This document shows, in pieces, positions 46,101 through 57,435 of a DNA stretch of 64,000 nt. The stretch is taken from assembly GCA_004764695.1 (NCBI GenBank), contig SMSO01000031.1, forward strand, positions 4,325,048-4,389,047, in the 5' to 3' direction. The translations under genes were made by a program, and so were the position numbers. Within the stretch, counting starts at the first letter, position 1. Each line of letters opens with the position of its first letter. The notes beneath the pieces were generated by a model. The model had not been told where the DNA came from, did no database searches, and saw only the letters and a program-made list of their open reading frames with translations. The DNA is from Schizochytrium sp. TIO01 (Eukaryota; Sar; Bigyra; Thraustochytrida; Thraustochytriidae).

Positions 46101-48082
46101 GCCTCTTTTTTCTCTTTTTAACTTTTTGAAGGCGTTTCCGAATACGTAAACTTAGGTGAGATAGTACATTGTAGGATGAATCTAGATATTCAATTCTTTA
46201 AATTTACTCATAAACTCCAATCCAGTAATATGATAAGGGAAATTGTCTTTAAGATGTTCCGGACGTAAATTGTATGTACAGAAATAATTCTAATGGTCAT
46301 GAGATACTGCTATCAATCCTTTGTCCCGAAACAAAGCAAATAACTCGCGGCAAACCATTATGTATATGTATATATGTGAACCTGTACATTGCAAGTGGTC
46401 ATAAAGAAATTGCAGTTGTTTTCATTACAAGGACCAAAATCCAAAGATTCAAAGCTGTGAGCTTCGCCAAGGACTTCCTAATATATGTCAATACAATTTT
46501 TGGGGGACAAGCAATCGCAATGATTTCTGCTTTTGAAAAATACAACAGCGGATAATAATAAGAGCCGTTCGATCAGGATATTCTAACTTTAGCTTCGGTT
46601 GGACTAGGTTTGTGCAGAGCTCTCACAACGATTAAATCTGTCAGATTCAGGCTCTGTCTCCGAGCATACGAATTCCACTCTCAAAATTTAAAGGCACACT
46701 TCATCTCAATGTTGCACTCAAAACGCGCGGTGAAAATGCGATATCGTTGCTCCCCAATGGTTGTTTTCATTGTGTAATACATGAAAAAGATAATGTTTAG
46801 GTTGTGCTTGCGGTAAAGTAAGGATGGTTTACCTCCTTTCATCACACTTTGGTATTTCTAGGTTTTTGTCGGCACATATGCGTACCTCACTTCAGTGGGG
46901 GCAAATACTTTACCAGAGCAGTAAGAATATTGAAGAATCTCTTATCCAAGGCTTCTCTCAAAGACTCACTGTTTGGCGTATAATTTACCTTCCAGCTGGC
47001 CTTTTATGCAAGTGACAAGACCGTTAGCTCTCTTAATTTCTAGCTGAGGAAGACTACTTCCCGCTGAGTAAAAGCAAAGGACTTTGATAGATAGATATCA
47101 ACAATGTCCCAAAAGCTGTGAACAGCCACATCAGAGGCCCTTCTCCTTTACAATATGTTATTTAACAGTAAAGTATTCCTTTGCCCCGGGACCACTATGA
47201 GCTAGCTTCTATTTGCATCAAAGAAAAAGAAGAAAGAGTGTCAGTCCTGGAGGTGGTTGCTGGTGAATAACTGCCCCACGGGGCTCAAAGAGGTCTGATA
47301 TTTTCTTCCAGCCGAGATTGCTTGTTTTGCTAGGGCTACCATGAATGTCTATCAGTTAACATTCTTTCTGAAATCACCCACACCCTGTACTAATAGTACG
47401 TCATTTCCCTTCAGAATCGTTAACCCCCCACGCCCACCTTCTTAACATTATAGAACGGGTAAAAAGCCCGGATGCAATGCTGCTAGCCCATGAATTACAA
47501 CAAATTTCAAGCAGCCCAAAATGTCTTTCACACTAGCTTTATCAAACTGGCTACGGCTGCGGAAAGCTCCCTGTAGCAATTTCGATGTTACCTATGGAAA
47601 CCCATGTCCTTTGCCTGCTTGCGAATCTATGCCAACCTCTCTTAAAGCGTCAATGGTACATTCTTCGCAACCGAAATTTTAACGTCAACTCTCGCTAACG
47701 TATATTTTATAAAAGTGACGTAAGTAAGAACGCTAATAAGGTGTGTACTTATGTTCTGAGGACCTTTCGGCGGGGATACCTAAGTTTTTTGGCGCGGAGC
47801 TGGTTCTCAAATCTTTCCAAAGGTGCCCTTTGTTGATGTTTCCAAACGAGCCAGCATTGCTGAGCAATAGTTATTAGACGACGGTTTCCAATTCTGGCTT
47901 CGTGTCAAACCCTCCATGCTGTCAGAATTCCTTTAGTTGAAAAGTATTCTTAGCACCAGGCACGAAGATCGGTGTTTTCGCAATGGCAGGCCTGCCTCCT
48001 GTTCTTGGTGCTCTAGCATCAGCAAGGTACGTACAGCATGCGATAGAGTGCTACGCTCTGTGAAGAGGAAACCTGAGAGTCC

Positions 48083-51000
48083 ATGCAATGTTTCTGGGCT
48101 CCACTAAGGGCACTTTACGGTATCAAGACTGACAGTATGCTTGGTTGCACTCCTGCTCTTCATCATGGACAAATTTTCAAAACAAACTTCGTACTAAAAC
48201 TTAGTGAGCAGAATAGCTTATTTACAGCTAGATATCCTCGCGCGAAACAAGCTGATTCAAAGACAAATTCTGCAAGAGACAGCAACTCCAAAGAGAAAGA
48301 ACATTTTAGGCAAGCGAATCGACAGCTGCAAACGGAGAATAATAACTGTCAACATCCCTCACAATATGAAACCCATACCGAGACATTTTTGGAAGATGCT
48401 TTTGCAGATTTATTGCTCTCGCGTGATCCCAAGTCATTAACTAAACCTCAACTAGCAATTCTGGAACAGGTCCATGCACGGCGGCAAGCTGAGCAGGACG
48501 CCAAGGAAAAATTACTTCAGTTCCAGCTAGAGGTTACACAGCATTTATCGCCTAAAAAAGAAGCCAAAAGTCAGCGCATTCATCCTTCCTCACTTGAGAT
48601 TAACACAAAACCTGAAAGCTTTTTAGAACAGCCTGCTAAAAGGAGACTCTCTGGAAGTCCCTCCAGATATGAAATTGACAGAAGGGGGTCCACAGATGCA
48701 AGAACTCTTCGATCCCCATCAGCCCAGTACTTTGAAGAAGTTGAGCGTGATGTTCAGTCATGGCTGGATGGCGAGCGTTGTAGTAACGACGCACTTGGAC
48801 CAACTCCAGCAGAGCAGAAACAAAGTGACTTTCTAGTTGATGAACCTCGAATTGGCGGCTCCAATGGATCAAAGAGCAGATCTAGCTCTATATTTGTACC
48901 CAAAGCTCCATCAAATGAGGAACGACCTCCATCAACAACACAAGGGAAAATATCTCCTCGCAAGTCGGTTTTTAAACCCTCTCAGAAAGATCTAACGCGG
49001 GCCACATCTTCTAGGATAAGTGATGGAATTCCAAGCGCGGCATCAGAAAAAAGCTCCAGGCACATACTACAGGGTCAAGTACAAGCTGAAGCGCAACTTT
49101 TGGAGAGCAAAGTTGAGCTACTCAAAACTGCCGTTCCAAATAAACGTGTTTTTTTTGAAATTATGCAGTGCCAACACCTTGAGTTTTTGTCTGACCAAAC
49201 AAACGCACACGTTGCTTCACAAATTGCAATGATTAAAAATGCAGAGCAAGCAGGGTTTTACCCGGAGCCACTTGCTGTACTTAAAGATGAAAAACAACGA
49301 GATAGGGAAACGATTCTGGACCTATCTTATCGTGGACTTGGCGATGATAAACTTATAGCTGTTACATCACTAGCACTGGGAGATCTCCAACTCGAAAGTC
49401 TTGATCTATCAAGTAATAGACTCTCTGATAAAGGCGGAGCTGCAATTTTTCAAGATCTTGCTTCCGAGCAAATCATACTAACCAAAAATATTCGTCTTAT
49501 CTTAGCCCGGAATTCTTTAGCCTTGAGTTCATGTGAGGTATTATCAAAAGCGATCAAGGTGCAGAACACAGGTTTTATTTGTGAACTTGACCTCTCACGG
49601 AATCGACTAGACTCTACCTGCACACGAGTACTTGCTGAATCACTTCGTTGCGAGACAGCTCTCAAAATGCTCAATATTTCATATAATCCAATCGGAGTAG
49701 CTGGGGCTTTACATATTGCTGATGGACTACGCGATAACTCGAGTTTGCAGATACTCTCTTTAGCATGGACTCAAATTACAGGCAAGGGAGCGCTTGCTAT
49801 AATTCGGGCGATCATTCGGACCGAGTGTCTTGAGTTAAAATCTTTGGACTTAAGTCGGAATGCAATTGGTCGAGCCATCGTAGGCGACCAGAGTTCATTG
49901 CCACCTGCAGTAAATGGCAGTATCCTTGGTACACTCATGAAGCTCTTAGAAAACAACTCTTCAGTGCACCTAAATGCAAAAGGCCAACATACCACATCTG
50001 GGAGTGGTGGAATTGAACACAGTGCTTCATCTTCCCGTCTACCCAAAAAGAAAAAATACGAGCCATACCTTGGACGAAGTACATCTCGACAAGAGTTACG
50101 TAAGTCTTCCCTAATTCACATCAATCTGAGCTGTAATTTGTTCTCTGAAGGAGTCTGTCATCGATTTGCAGACGCCCTACAAAATGATCGAACCACTGTG
50201 GGTGTTCACCTTGATGGTAACGCAGCCTTTCTTGATCCTCTAGGTAATGTAATAGTGCGACCTCCTAGTACAGAGATGCAAGATGGACAAACAACTACTG
50301 ATTTGGATGCTAGCGAAACCTTGCAAGAGTTTATCCGGCAAACTGAAATCCTACCTTTTGACGTACGTTTTGATATGATTGCATCTGCTTTTCACCCCCG
50401 TGCTACTTGCTGGCTTTGCGCAGGGTTTCTGCCAAAGCGTTTCAACATTTGTGCTGCAAAGCAGAATGTTGTGTGCCTTCATACAAGCTTTGACGTGCCA
50501 CCTTGGTCTGGTTGCCCGATGGTAGAATGTAAATTCGCAGAGGCTAGATCCATCGATACAATAGAACCTTCGAGCACGAAGCTGTCTAGTAAAATAGAGC
50601 GAATTGCAACCACTGCTATGCGACTCGGTGAAGAACTTTTTGATATGGCCGAATATGCTGTTAACCGAATTTGTCCTCCGGGAGAGGTAGCATTTTTCTT
50701 TACTGTCAACGGTATTCCTGTCATTAGTGATTTAGAACAGCAGGTACAATGGAAGTCCACGCATGCTCACGATCGAGTGCTACCTCCCCCAGCTCAAGAT
50801 CCTGACAACTTCTATGTTAATATTGTATCGATTGAGCCACGCCAATCGCTGTCCCGCAAAGCACTGGGCCATGACACAAAGCTGGGATATTCCGACGCAA
50901 GTTTCAGGCTTGCACACTCTCCATCAACGTGGGCGTTGAGACAAGAAACAGACGGCATGCTCTCCGGCTCTGATCTATCAGCTAAAGTCTCGGAAAGCAT

Positions 51001-52369
51001 CGCACAATCAAGAAAGAAGCAATATGACCCAATGTGTTTATACATCCCAGGTGCTTTGAAGGAATTTTGGTATCGTTGTCCACCGAGGAGTTTAGAATTG
51101 AAACCCGGCCCAAACATCATTGAACAAAATGTAGATACAATTAAATCTACATCGTGGGTCAACCACCGCCTGAAGGCTCATTTTCGTGCTCAATTCGGAC
51201 GTGATGCTCGTGTACAACTTTTTGAGGCAGACTGGGTTGCGAGCGAGATTAGTAGTGTCATTTCGTCTCGAGTTGAACAGGAACGTACAAGAAGCCTCCT
51301 CGACGAAAGATATGATATTCTCTCAGACACATTTCTATACTACACGTCTAGCGATTTGGCGAATGATGAGCCAAGATCGGGTATGCTGATAAGCCAAGAA
51401 GGGTTCATTCAGTTTTTTGAACACATCTCTGAGGAGTCATCATCTGTATTAAGCCTTTGTAAGGAAGAGCAAGCACTCGAACTATTTAACCTTGCAGTGA
51501 GTGAGCAGCAAGATAGATATATAAAGGAATTTAGAGCACGAAAGCTCACTATGACCCGACAAGCAACAGGAGATCTAGTATCCTCTGGTGCAATGGAAGG
51601 ATCCCACCTTGCATGGGGTATTACACGTCCTCGCTTCATGAATCTTCTCCTTAAGATAGCTTTAGCGAGCTTTGAAAAAGAAGAGCCACGTGAAAGCGCA
51701 GCTCTATCGAAACTGATGACCTCTTTTGTGCTTGTGAGAGCACAGCGTTTTGATCGTCGAGGTTACATTCAAACTCGCTTACATGATACAAGTGTACATG
51801 AAATCCTACGTCGCAACATCCCCACGATGTTACGTTTATATGCGAACAATACTGGTAGATATCAGGGTGGATTTGAGGCTGCTTGGATGTCTGTTGGAGA
51901 ATGGATACGTGGTTTGAAGCAAGCAGGGTTCCTGGCAACATCCAATAATCCAGCTCTCGGTTTTAATATACGGGGAAGCCAATCAGGAACATCAAGCAGC
52001 ATACCCATCCAGCGTCGATCAAGTGCATCAAACCCTGCGAGTGATTTTAGTTCATATGGCGATCTTCATCAACGAGCAGCTACACTCGTTTTTGCTGCTT
52101 GCATCCCACAAACCCCTCATGACGAGCCAACACATGATCGATACTTCAAAATGGATTTCATTTCCTACCTGCTGGCAATGAGCTGTGTAGTGGCATATTC
52201 GGTGTCGCAGGACTCCGTGCAAGATTTTGTTGTAACTGGTGTACCTGTAGACTATGAGGAGTTTGTTCGTCGGAGTACAATTCGTCACACAGCACCAAGC
52301 CAAGAATATGACCGATCCAAACGAAATTCGACCAAGGAAATGCTACGTCGCATGAGCAAAGTATTGTAA
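48083..52369 (+). CDS. Large leucine-rich-repeat protein
   Basis: A single frame of 1428 residues. Residues about 40-340 are charged, Ser-rich and probably disordered, with a helical segment near 105-150. From about 409 to 610 there are five or six leucine-rich repeats of the ribonuclease-inhibitor type: ILDLSYRGLGDD, LESLDLSSNRLSDKGG, CELDLSRNRLDS, LKMLNISYNPIGVAG, LQILSLAWTQITGKG and LKSLDLSRNAIG. A last repeat-like unit (IHINLSCNLFSEG) follows a Ser-rich insert. The remaining 700 residues look folded and contain a cysteine-rich stretch (CWLCAGFLPKRF) and helical sequence near the C-terminus. I do not recognise the C-terminal part. Such proteins are common in flagellates, but no role is shown. 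The N-terminal 40 residues may not be translated; see the findings for an alternative first exon. Confidence 0.85.
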   Translation: MQCFWAPLRALYGIKTDSMLGCTPALHHGQIFKTNFVLKLSEQNSLFTARYPRAKQADSKTNSARDSNSKEKEHFRQANRQLQTENNNCQHPSQYETHTETFLEDAFADLLLSRDPKSLTKPQLAILEQVHARRQAEQDAKEKLLQFQLEVTQHLSPKKEAKSQRIHPSSLEINTKPESFLEQPAKRRLSGSPSRYEIDRRGSTDARTLRSPSAQYFEEVERDVQSWLDGERCSNDALGPTPAEQKQSDFLVDEPRIGGSNGSKSRSSSIFVPKAPSNEERPPSTTQGKISPRKSVFKPSQKDLTRATSSRISDGIPSAASEKSSRHILQGQVQAEAQLLESKVELLKTAVPNKRVFFEIMQCQHLEFLSDQTNAHVASQIAMIKNAEQAGFYPEPLAVLKDEKQRDRETILDLSYRGLGDDKLIAVTSLALGDLQLESLDLSSNRLSDKGGAAIFQDLASEQIILTKNIRLILARNSLALSSCEVLSKAIKVQNTGFICELDLSRNRLDSTCTRVLAESLRCETALKMLNISYNPIGVAGALHIADGLRDNSSLQILSLAWTQITGKGALAIIRAIIRTECLELKSLDLSRNAIGRAIVGDQSSLPPAVNGSILGTLMKLLENNSSVHLNAKGQHTTSGSGGIEHSASSSRLPKKKKYEPYLGRSTSRQELRKSSLIHINLSCNLFSEGVCHRFADALQNDRTTVGVHLDGNAAFLDPLGNVIVRPPSTEMQDGQTTTDLDASETLQEFIRQTEILPFDVRFDMIASAFHPRATCWLCAGFLPKRFNICAAKQNVVCLHTSFDVPPWSGCPMVECKFAEARSIDTIEPSSTKLSSKIERIATTAMRLGEELFDMAEYAVNRICPPGEVAFFFTVNGIPVISDLEQQVQWKSTHAHDRVLPPPAQDPDNFYVNIVSIEPRQSLSRKALGHDTKLGYSDASFRLAHSPSTWALRQETDGMLSGSDLSAKVSESIAQSRKKQYDPMCLYIPGALKEFWYRCPPRSLELKPGPNIIEQNVDTIKSTSWVNHRLKAHFRAQFGRDARVQLFEADWVASEISSVISSRVEQERTRSLLDERYDILSDTFLYYTSSDLANDEPRSGMLISQEGFIQFFEHISEESSSVLSLCKEEQALELFNLAVSEQQDRYIKEFRARKLTMTRQATGDLVSSGAMEGSHLAWGITRPRFMNLLLKIALASFEKEEPRESAALSKLMTSFVLVRAQRFDRRGYIQTRLHDTSVHEILRRNIPTMLRLYANNTGRYQGGFEAAWMSVGEWIRGLKQAGFLATSNNPALGFNIRGSQSGTSSSIPIQRRSSASNPASDFSSYGDLHQRAATLVFAACIPQTPHDEPTHDRYFKMDFISYLLAMSCVVAYSVSQDSVQDFVVTGVPVDYEEFVRRSTIRHTAPSQEYDRSKRNSTKEMLRRMSKVL

Positions 52370-53723
52370 GGCTAGGTCATACTTTTTGTTTTCTGCGTTT
52401 TAAAATCTCATTGCTGATATGAATTTCTGAAGTATATATCTCAATCCTGTAGCAGTTATAGAATTCTTCAGTTTTCTAATGTAAAGAACTAATGCGTAGT
52501 TCCTATAAAGTGAATCATAACCCCGAGTTTCCTCCATTCGTTCAGGTTTCATGGTTTTAAAAAATAGTATATATATCATCCTTCTACCTTCTACGAAGTG
52601 TAAAGAGGGAAAATCAGCTAACCCTATCCTTGCTTCTTGCAAGACTGAACCGCTTCAATGGCACGATATCCTTGGTCGATATAAAATATGCACGATAACC
52701 CCAAGTATGTCCTTAGAGTCATATTATTAAAAGACAAGGACACCTATCCTAGCAACAGTGTTCTAATCCATTTTCCTGCCAAAAAAGCAAGATATTGAGC
52801 CGAGGAGATGTGGTTTAAAAGTAATAAAATGAGTCAAAGGGTGGCGGGTGACGAAAATGAAACATTTTCACGGTTTAGAGTGAGTTTTAAAGGAAAAGAG
52901 GAACAACATGTTATATGTATATCTTTCTATAGAAAGAGAGGCAGTTGAGGATCGCGAAACTTGGAGGAGACACGATTTAATAGTCCATAGCTGTTTATGC
53001 TGTCATTGCCGCACGTGTTTGCCTTCAGATAAGATTGCCAGCATCTGCAGTCAGCCCTGCGCGTAGTTTGTTGCTACATCGTGTCTGTCGCTAGTTGTCA
53101 AGCTCTACATGGGGCATGACTTCTGACAGAGCAGGAGAAAGAGACATCAGTATTACTTTTATTGCAAACAGGGACTTGCTGGCACTGTTACCATCACTAC
53201 GAGTTTTGTCTGTTTGCTTCTTTTACTTATTTTCCTTTGTAACAACTGTTGCGGCTGCTATTTCTGTTGATAGAAGCAACTTAGTAGTAATAATGTAATG
53301 TAGCTAGGGTATGGGTGAAGAAGTAGAATAAAAAGGGAAAAGAAGGTTGCTCGACAATTCAGTTGCCAACGGGGCGGGGTCTTGCCGCCGTGTTGTTGCT
53401 TTGGTTGCTGATCAAGGGGGCGGCAGGTCTGTAATACAAGCTTTGTTTTACTTCGCGCCAGTCGCGAGCTCGAGCGCTTGTTTCAGACGCGGCCAAGGCT
53501 ACTCTACAACACAAAGCGTTGGGCTAACTAATTGGTTTTAACCCGCTTACCGTGTGAGCTTGTTCGCAGTGCTCGTGGGCGACGCGCTGGTTCAATAGAA
53601 ACCCTCTCTGAAGCTTGTAAGGAAATCATTCACAGAGAGTAGGTACGCACTATCTATCTGGGAAACCCGTACGCTAAGTATCCTTTCACCATTTTCTCTT
53701 CATCAAATACCCCGAGGCTAGCC
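52370..53723. other. Intergenic region between two plus-strand genes
   Basis: 3' flank of the LRR gene and promoter region of the KH gene. Short frames only. The KH frame is open from about 53643 without an ATG. No RNA gene is seen. Confidence 0.45.
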
Positions 53724-55628
53724 GTGGACTCACGGGCGGCTACCACAGAGACCAAGGTTGGAGATTCCCGGAGCATCAACCACTGTCTCTCAGATCAATC
53801 CAATTGGCACTCAGAAAAGAAAAAGAAAGGTCATCTGATAGATCCTGAAGCCTGCGGTGAGCCATTCCCCCTTGCTGTCCCAATCAAAGCTCATCACAAG
53901 TCGCCTCACCTTGATCAAAATCTGCTAGAGTTTTCAAGTGAGATTAATCTGAAACAAGAAGGCAAACTGATTCAACACGAGAATTTTCAGCATCCTCAGC
54001 TGAGCCAGTATTGGTCGGAGAGAATGAATTCCAGTGCTGAGCCGTTCGGAGTACCCCCTGGGGCTCATGGAGGCCATCATCTCGGTACCGGAATCAGCGA
54101 AGGTTTTGGTCACGCATCGCGAGCAAACCTTGGAGCAGATAATGTTGAGACGCCCTCTCCTATGTCTGTATGGGGTCTGTCCTTGCCGGGGACTGCAGTG
54201 AAGTCAGATGATTTTGCCCAAGCTTTGAGCTTCATTCTCCAGTGTAAAGATAATGACTACGCGGAGTCCGAAAACTTCCTTCGAGGTGCTCTACGCCTAC
54301 TGCGTCAGCGAATGAATCTTGATGATGAAGAGCACAGTACTTCGGATGAAGTCGCAACTAGCAAAGAGTTTGATGCTTTCATCAGCGATGACACTGATGA
54401 CAAGCAAACTACGCTTGTTCTCCTAGTGCCAGGGCAATCCCACATCATTGGTCATCTTATTGGCAAATCTGGATCTGAGATTACAAAACTCGAGAGTGCA
54501 GCCAACGTGTCAATTCGTGTAGAGAGCAAAAGCAAGATGCCTGTGGGTTCCTCTGAAAGGCGAATTTTCATTGTAGGCTCAGTGGCCAACTCTGTGTTCA
54601 CACAGCAGCGCATAACGCAGCGTATTCATGAGAAACTTCGTGAGGAGGGCGTGAAGCAGGAGCTGATCAAAATCGTGATCCCACATGAAAGTGTTCCACA
54701 CTTGATTGGCAAGGGTGGGTCCAGTATCAAGCGCCTACAGGAACTATCACATGCACGTATTCAGGTTGAGCAGGAAACGTCGGTAGTACCGGGTACCATC
54801 GGTCGATCTGTCACCATTCAGGGGTCCCAGTACGAACGCTCGATGGCACAGTATTTGATTTCGCGCCAGATGACGGAAAATCGTTCAACCCCGAAGGAAT
54901 GGCAAGGTGGCCTTCCGCAGCCTCAAACTCAACATCTGAATGGCCCCTTTCCACTGAATCTTCTTCTTGAAGACCCAGTTCCTGGCGTTCCTCCTGTACC
55001 AGGGCTTGCTCCATCATCAGCTCCCCCAGGTGCTCCTTCGGGGCCTGCAAATGCGAAAGCAAACTTTTTTAACTCGCAAGGTATGACCCAGAGCAGTGCT
55101 GCTGGAGGGCTAGGACCTGGTGGTGAGTCAGATAGCGTCGAAAGTCAGGGGTACGTTGATCCGGACAAAGGTTGGTTTAATGGAAAACCTGATGATGCAG
55201 GCCCGCAGTGGCAAGCTGGGGATGACCAACAGGGCCAACACTTGCTCCAACCGCCATCGCAGCAACAACCCTCTCCACCATTCATCAATGACTCTGGAAA
55301 TGCGACGATAAATGGGGGCCTTGAAAATGCCAATGGGGGAGACGCATATATCAATACCACCCAACAATACGAGCGTTTGGTGCCAAACGGTGCGGTGGCT
55401 CACCTTATTGGACGTAATGGTAGCGTGATTTCGGATATTCAAAAGAAGTCTGGAACTCGCATTAGTTTTTCCAAGAACCCCGGCCCGCGGGCTGCTGAGG
55501 TTGGCATGGGCATGGGTCACTACCAAAAGGTCACAATTATTGGAACGCCCTTTGCTATCCAGTTGGCTCAATCCATGATCTCCAAAAAGATTATTGAGCA
55601 CGTGGGTGAAGACTTTGAGCGGCTTTGA
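53724..55628 (+). CDS. Triple KH-domain RNA-binding protein (PCBP/Nova-like)
   Basis: An RNA-binding protein with three KH domains, each with the GxxG loop. KH1 (IIGHLIGKSGSEITKLES) and KH2 (VPHLIGKGGSSIKRLQE) lie side by side in the middle. KH3 (VAHLIGRNGSVISDIQKKSG) is near the C-terminus. The linker between KH2 and KH3 is Pro/Gly/Gln-rich. This 2+1 layout is that of poly(C)-binding and Nova-type proteins, which act in splicing, stability and translation of mRNAs. The frame given opens with GTG; the first in-frame ATG is at 54024 (534 residues from there), upstream of KH1. Either 54024 is the start or a 5' exon joins within 53643-54023. The N-terminal 100 residues otherwise look like normal coding sequence. 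The domain call is certain; the start is not. Confidence 0.9.
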   Translation: MDSRAATTETKVGDSRSINHCLSDQSNWHSEKKKKGHLIDPEACGEPFPLAVPIKAHHKSPHLDQNLLEFSSEINLKQEGKLIQHENFQHPQLSQYWSERMNSSAEPFGVPPGAHGGHHLGTGISEGFGHASRANLGADNVETPSPMSVWGLSLPGTAVKSDDFAQALSFILQCKDNDYAESENFLRGALRLLRQRMNLDDEEHSTSDEVATSKEFDAFISDDTDDKQTTLVLLVPGQSHIIGHLIGKSGSEITKLESAANVSIRVESKSKMPVGSSERRIFIVGSVANSVFTQQRITQRIHEKLREEGVKQELIKIVIPHESVPHLIGKGGSSIKRLQELSHARIQVEQETSVVPGTIGRSVTIQGSQYERSMAQYLISRQMTENRSTPKEWQGGLPQPQTQHLNGPFPLNLLLEDPVPGVPPVPGLAPSSAPPGAPSGPANAKANFFNSQGMTQSSAAGGLGPGGESDSVESQGYVDPDKGWFNGKPDDAGPQWQAGDDQQGQHLLQPPSQQQPSPPFINDSGNATINGGLENANGGDAYINTTQQYERLVPNGAVAHLIGRNGSVISDIQKKSGTRISFSKNPGPRAAEVGMGMGHYQKVTIIGTPFAIQLAQSMISKKIIEHVGEDFERL

Positions 55629-56604
55629 CTTGGACACATTACACCATATACCTGAAACAAGATGATATGTTGCCTGACTTTTCCCAAAACATTTATTTAC
55701 AGTACATGCGCATGATCATGCATAGATACGAGAAGTTGCGTTGTGTCTAGGAAAGCACTTGTGATCACCCTAGTATATATTTGCCCATTTTCTCTGTGCA
55801 AATTTTTCTCTATAGAAGTAGGTCCCCGCTTAAACGAATGGCCGCCAGTAGACCAACTTTAAGTAGCATAGCTTGCTTTATTCATGTGTGGTATAGGCGG
55901 TGCTCGTTTCTGACAGTGTTAAACGCTCATGTAAGCTACATATATTGCATGAACCCCAAAAATGACTGCTGGAACTTTTACCATGGTGTGCTAGAGGAAT
56001 CGTCCAAGTAGAATGCTTACTGCACAGACTGAAGGGATGCCGTTATGCAAAAAGCAGAACAAGGACAAGGACAAATCCAATTTAAATCAAAAGAAAGTTC
56101 AACCAAAACTAGACCAGGGAAATGATGATAAAAAACTGAAGGGACAGGAATAAAAGAAAAAATATTGTTGAAATTTTGATATGAAGGGTTACTTCAAGAT
56201 GCTAATGGGCTTCTGAATTTGTTGATATATGGTAGGGTAGTATGTGCTCTGATGCTCTTACTCACCAATACGTTTTTTGGGTTATTCTTCGGTATCAACC
56301 CCCCAGGTGGGTCGAGAGCGGCGGATATTTTAGGAAAGTTCAACTGAGAGAAAATGAATACGCCGTGATACACATGGCTTGTTAGACATTGTGAACACCA
56401 CGACCTTCTTCTTCTTCCTCCATAAGTTCGCCTTTCGGATTAGATCTTGTTTCTTGGATTATATTTTGCGCCATGCATTTAGAAGATTTGTTTTGTTCGT
56501 TGGGTCACACATGGTAAGCGGAGCGGATTTTGGGCACAATAGATAGAGAGGGGCTGACTAAGGCACAGGATACACAATTGCTTGTGAAGTCGCTTACAAT
56601 GCCA
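55629..56604. other. Convergent intergenic region
   Basis: Spacer between the KH gene (+) and SAS6L (-). AT-rich, with only short frames. It should hold both 3' UTRs. Confidence 0.5.
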
Positions 56605-57435
56605 TCACTTGCGAGCCGAGTTTGACTTAGAATGAATTTCGCCGCTTGGTCGTCGAATCTGCAGAAGTAGAGATGGGTTCTTCAACTTTACAAGTGCATT
56701 GACGTCAGATAATCGGGCCTGCATAAGCGCGAGGCGCGACTTCATGGCATTATAACGATATGCAATGTGCTGGCGCACGAGGTCTTCGCTGGATCGTGCG
56801 AAATCACATGTGAGTAGTTCCACGAATTTATACTCCATGTTTTTAATGAAATCCAGCCTCGAGGGTCCGTCCTCTTGTAGTACGAAGATTGCCAGGTGGG
56901 TATTGGGTTCCTTAATGCAGCTGTTCAGCATCCTCGTAAGGACCTTGGTATAATCTTCAAACTCTACCATTAGCTTTTGCTGCTCCTGCATCATGCGGAA
57001 CCCACTTTCGTCCACTGTGTGCGTGTAGTGAAAGAACAAGTCTGTCTCGCTGCTAAGCTCGATTCGCAAGGCTTCAGGCTCCGCATCGCTTCCCAGAACC
57101 AGCACCTTTACCTTGATAGCTTCCAGTGTACCCACATCTTGAGGCCCATCACGGCTTTCCTGGTATCTCAGTTCTAGCGGAACTTCACGATCGAAAATGC
57201 ATCTCCACCCATGCTGTACGCTTGGATCCATGGCCTCGATAGCGGAGAAGTCAAACTGTGTTAGACCCACGCTTGAAGCTGCCATAATATTGTTGGGATC
57301 ATTTTTTCCAGAATTATTGTAATGACGAGGACTTCCACCTAGAGATCGCGACGATGTTGACAGCCCGCTGCTTCCTGTGCGACGTCTGCTTAGACCTGCG
57401 CTAGCGACCGACCTCGGGGAGTAGCTTGAGTCCAT
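56605..57435 (-). CDS. SAS6-like (SAS6L) protein
   Basis: A 276-residue protein starting at the ATG at 57435. A Ser/Arg-rich N-terminus of about 70 residues precedes a SAS-6 N-terminal-like domain (about residues 95-215). This is the XRCC4-type fold that in SAS-6 drives ninefold cartwheel assembly of centrioles. The diagnostic blocks ELSSETDLFFHYTH, RMMQEQQKLMVEFEDY and NMEYKFVELLTCDF, followed by a helix (YRNAMK-like, RLALMQARLSDVN), match the SAS6L subfamily. Unlike true SAS-6 it has almost no coiled-coil tail. SAS6L is known at the apical complex or basal body of apicomplexans and other flagellates. In this organism a flagellar basal-body role is inferred. One frame, no intron. Confidence 0.82.
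   Translation of the reverse strand: MDSSYSPRSVASAGLSRRRTGSSGLSTSSRSLGGSPRHYNNSGKNDPNNIMAASSVGLTQFDFSAIEAMDPSVQHGWRCIFDREVPLELRYQESRDGPQDVGTLEAIKVKVLVLGSDAEPEALRIELSSETDLFFHYTHTVDESGFRMMQEQQKLMVEFEDYTKVLTRMLNSCIKEPNTHLAIFVLQEDGPSRLDFIKNMEYKFVELLTCDFARSSEDLVRQHIAYRYNAMKSRLALMQARLSDVNALVKLKNPSLLLQIRRPSGEIHSKSNSARK

Larger units (their letters stand above)
40684..48082. other. 7.4 kb intergenic region without a supported gene
   Basis: This is the longest gene-free stretch. I read both strands and found only short overlapping frames with no recognisable motif. It contains an ACTAA repeat (about 41303-41323), a TACA/TAGG cluster (41983-42052), a long A-rich run (43136-43161) and AT-rich segments. 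The left end should include the Myb promoter, preceded by CTCACTCC-type repeats at 40750-40850. The right end includes the 5' region of the LRR gene. Unrecognised non-coding RNAs cannot be excluded. Confidence 0.5.
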
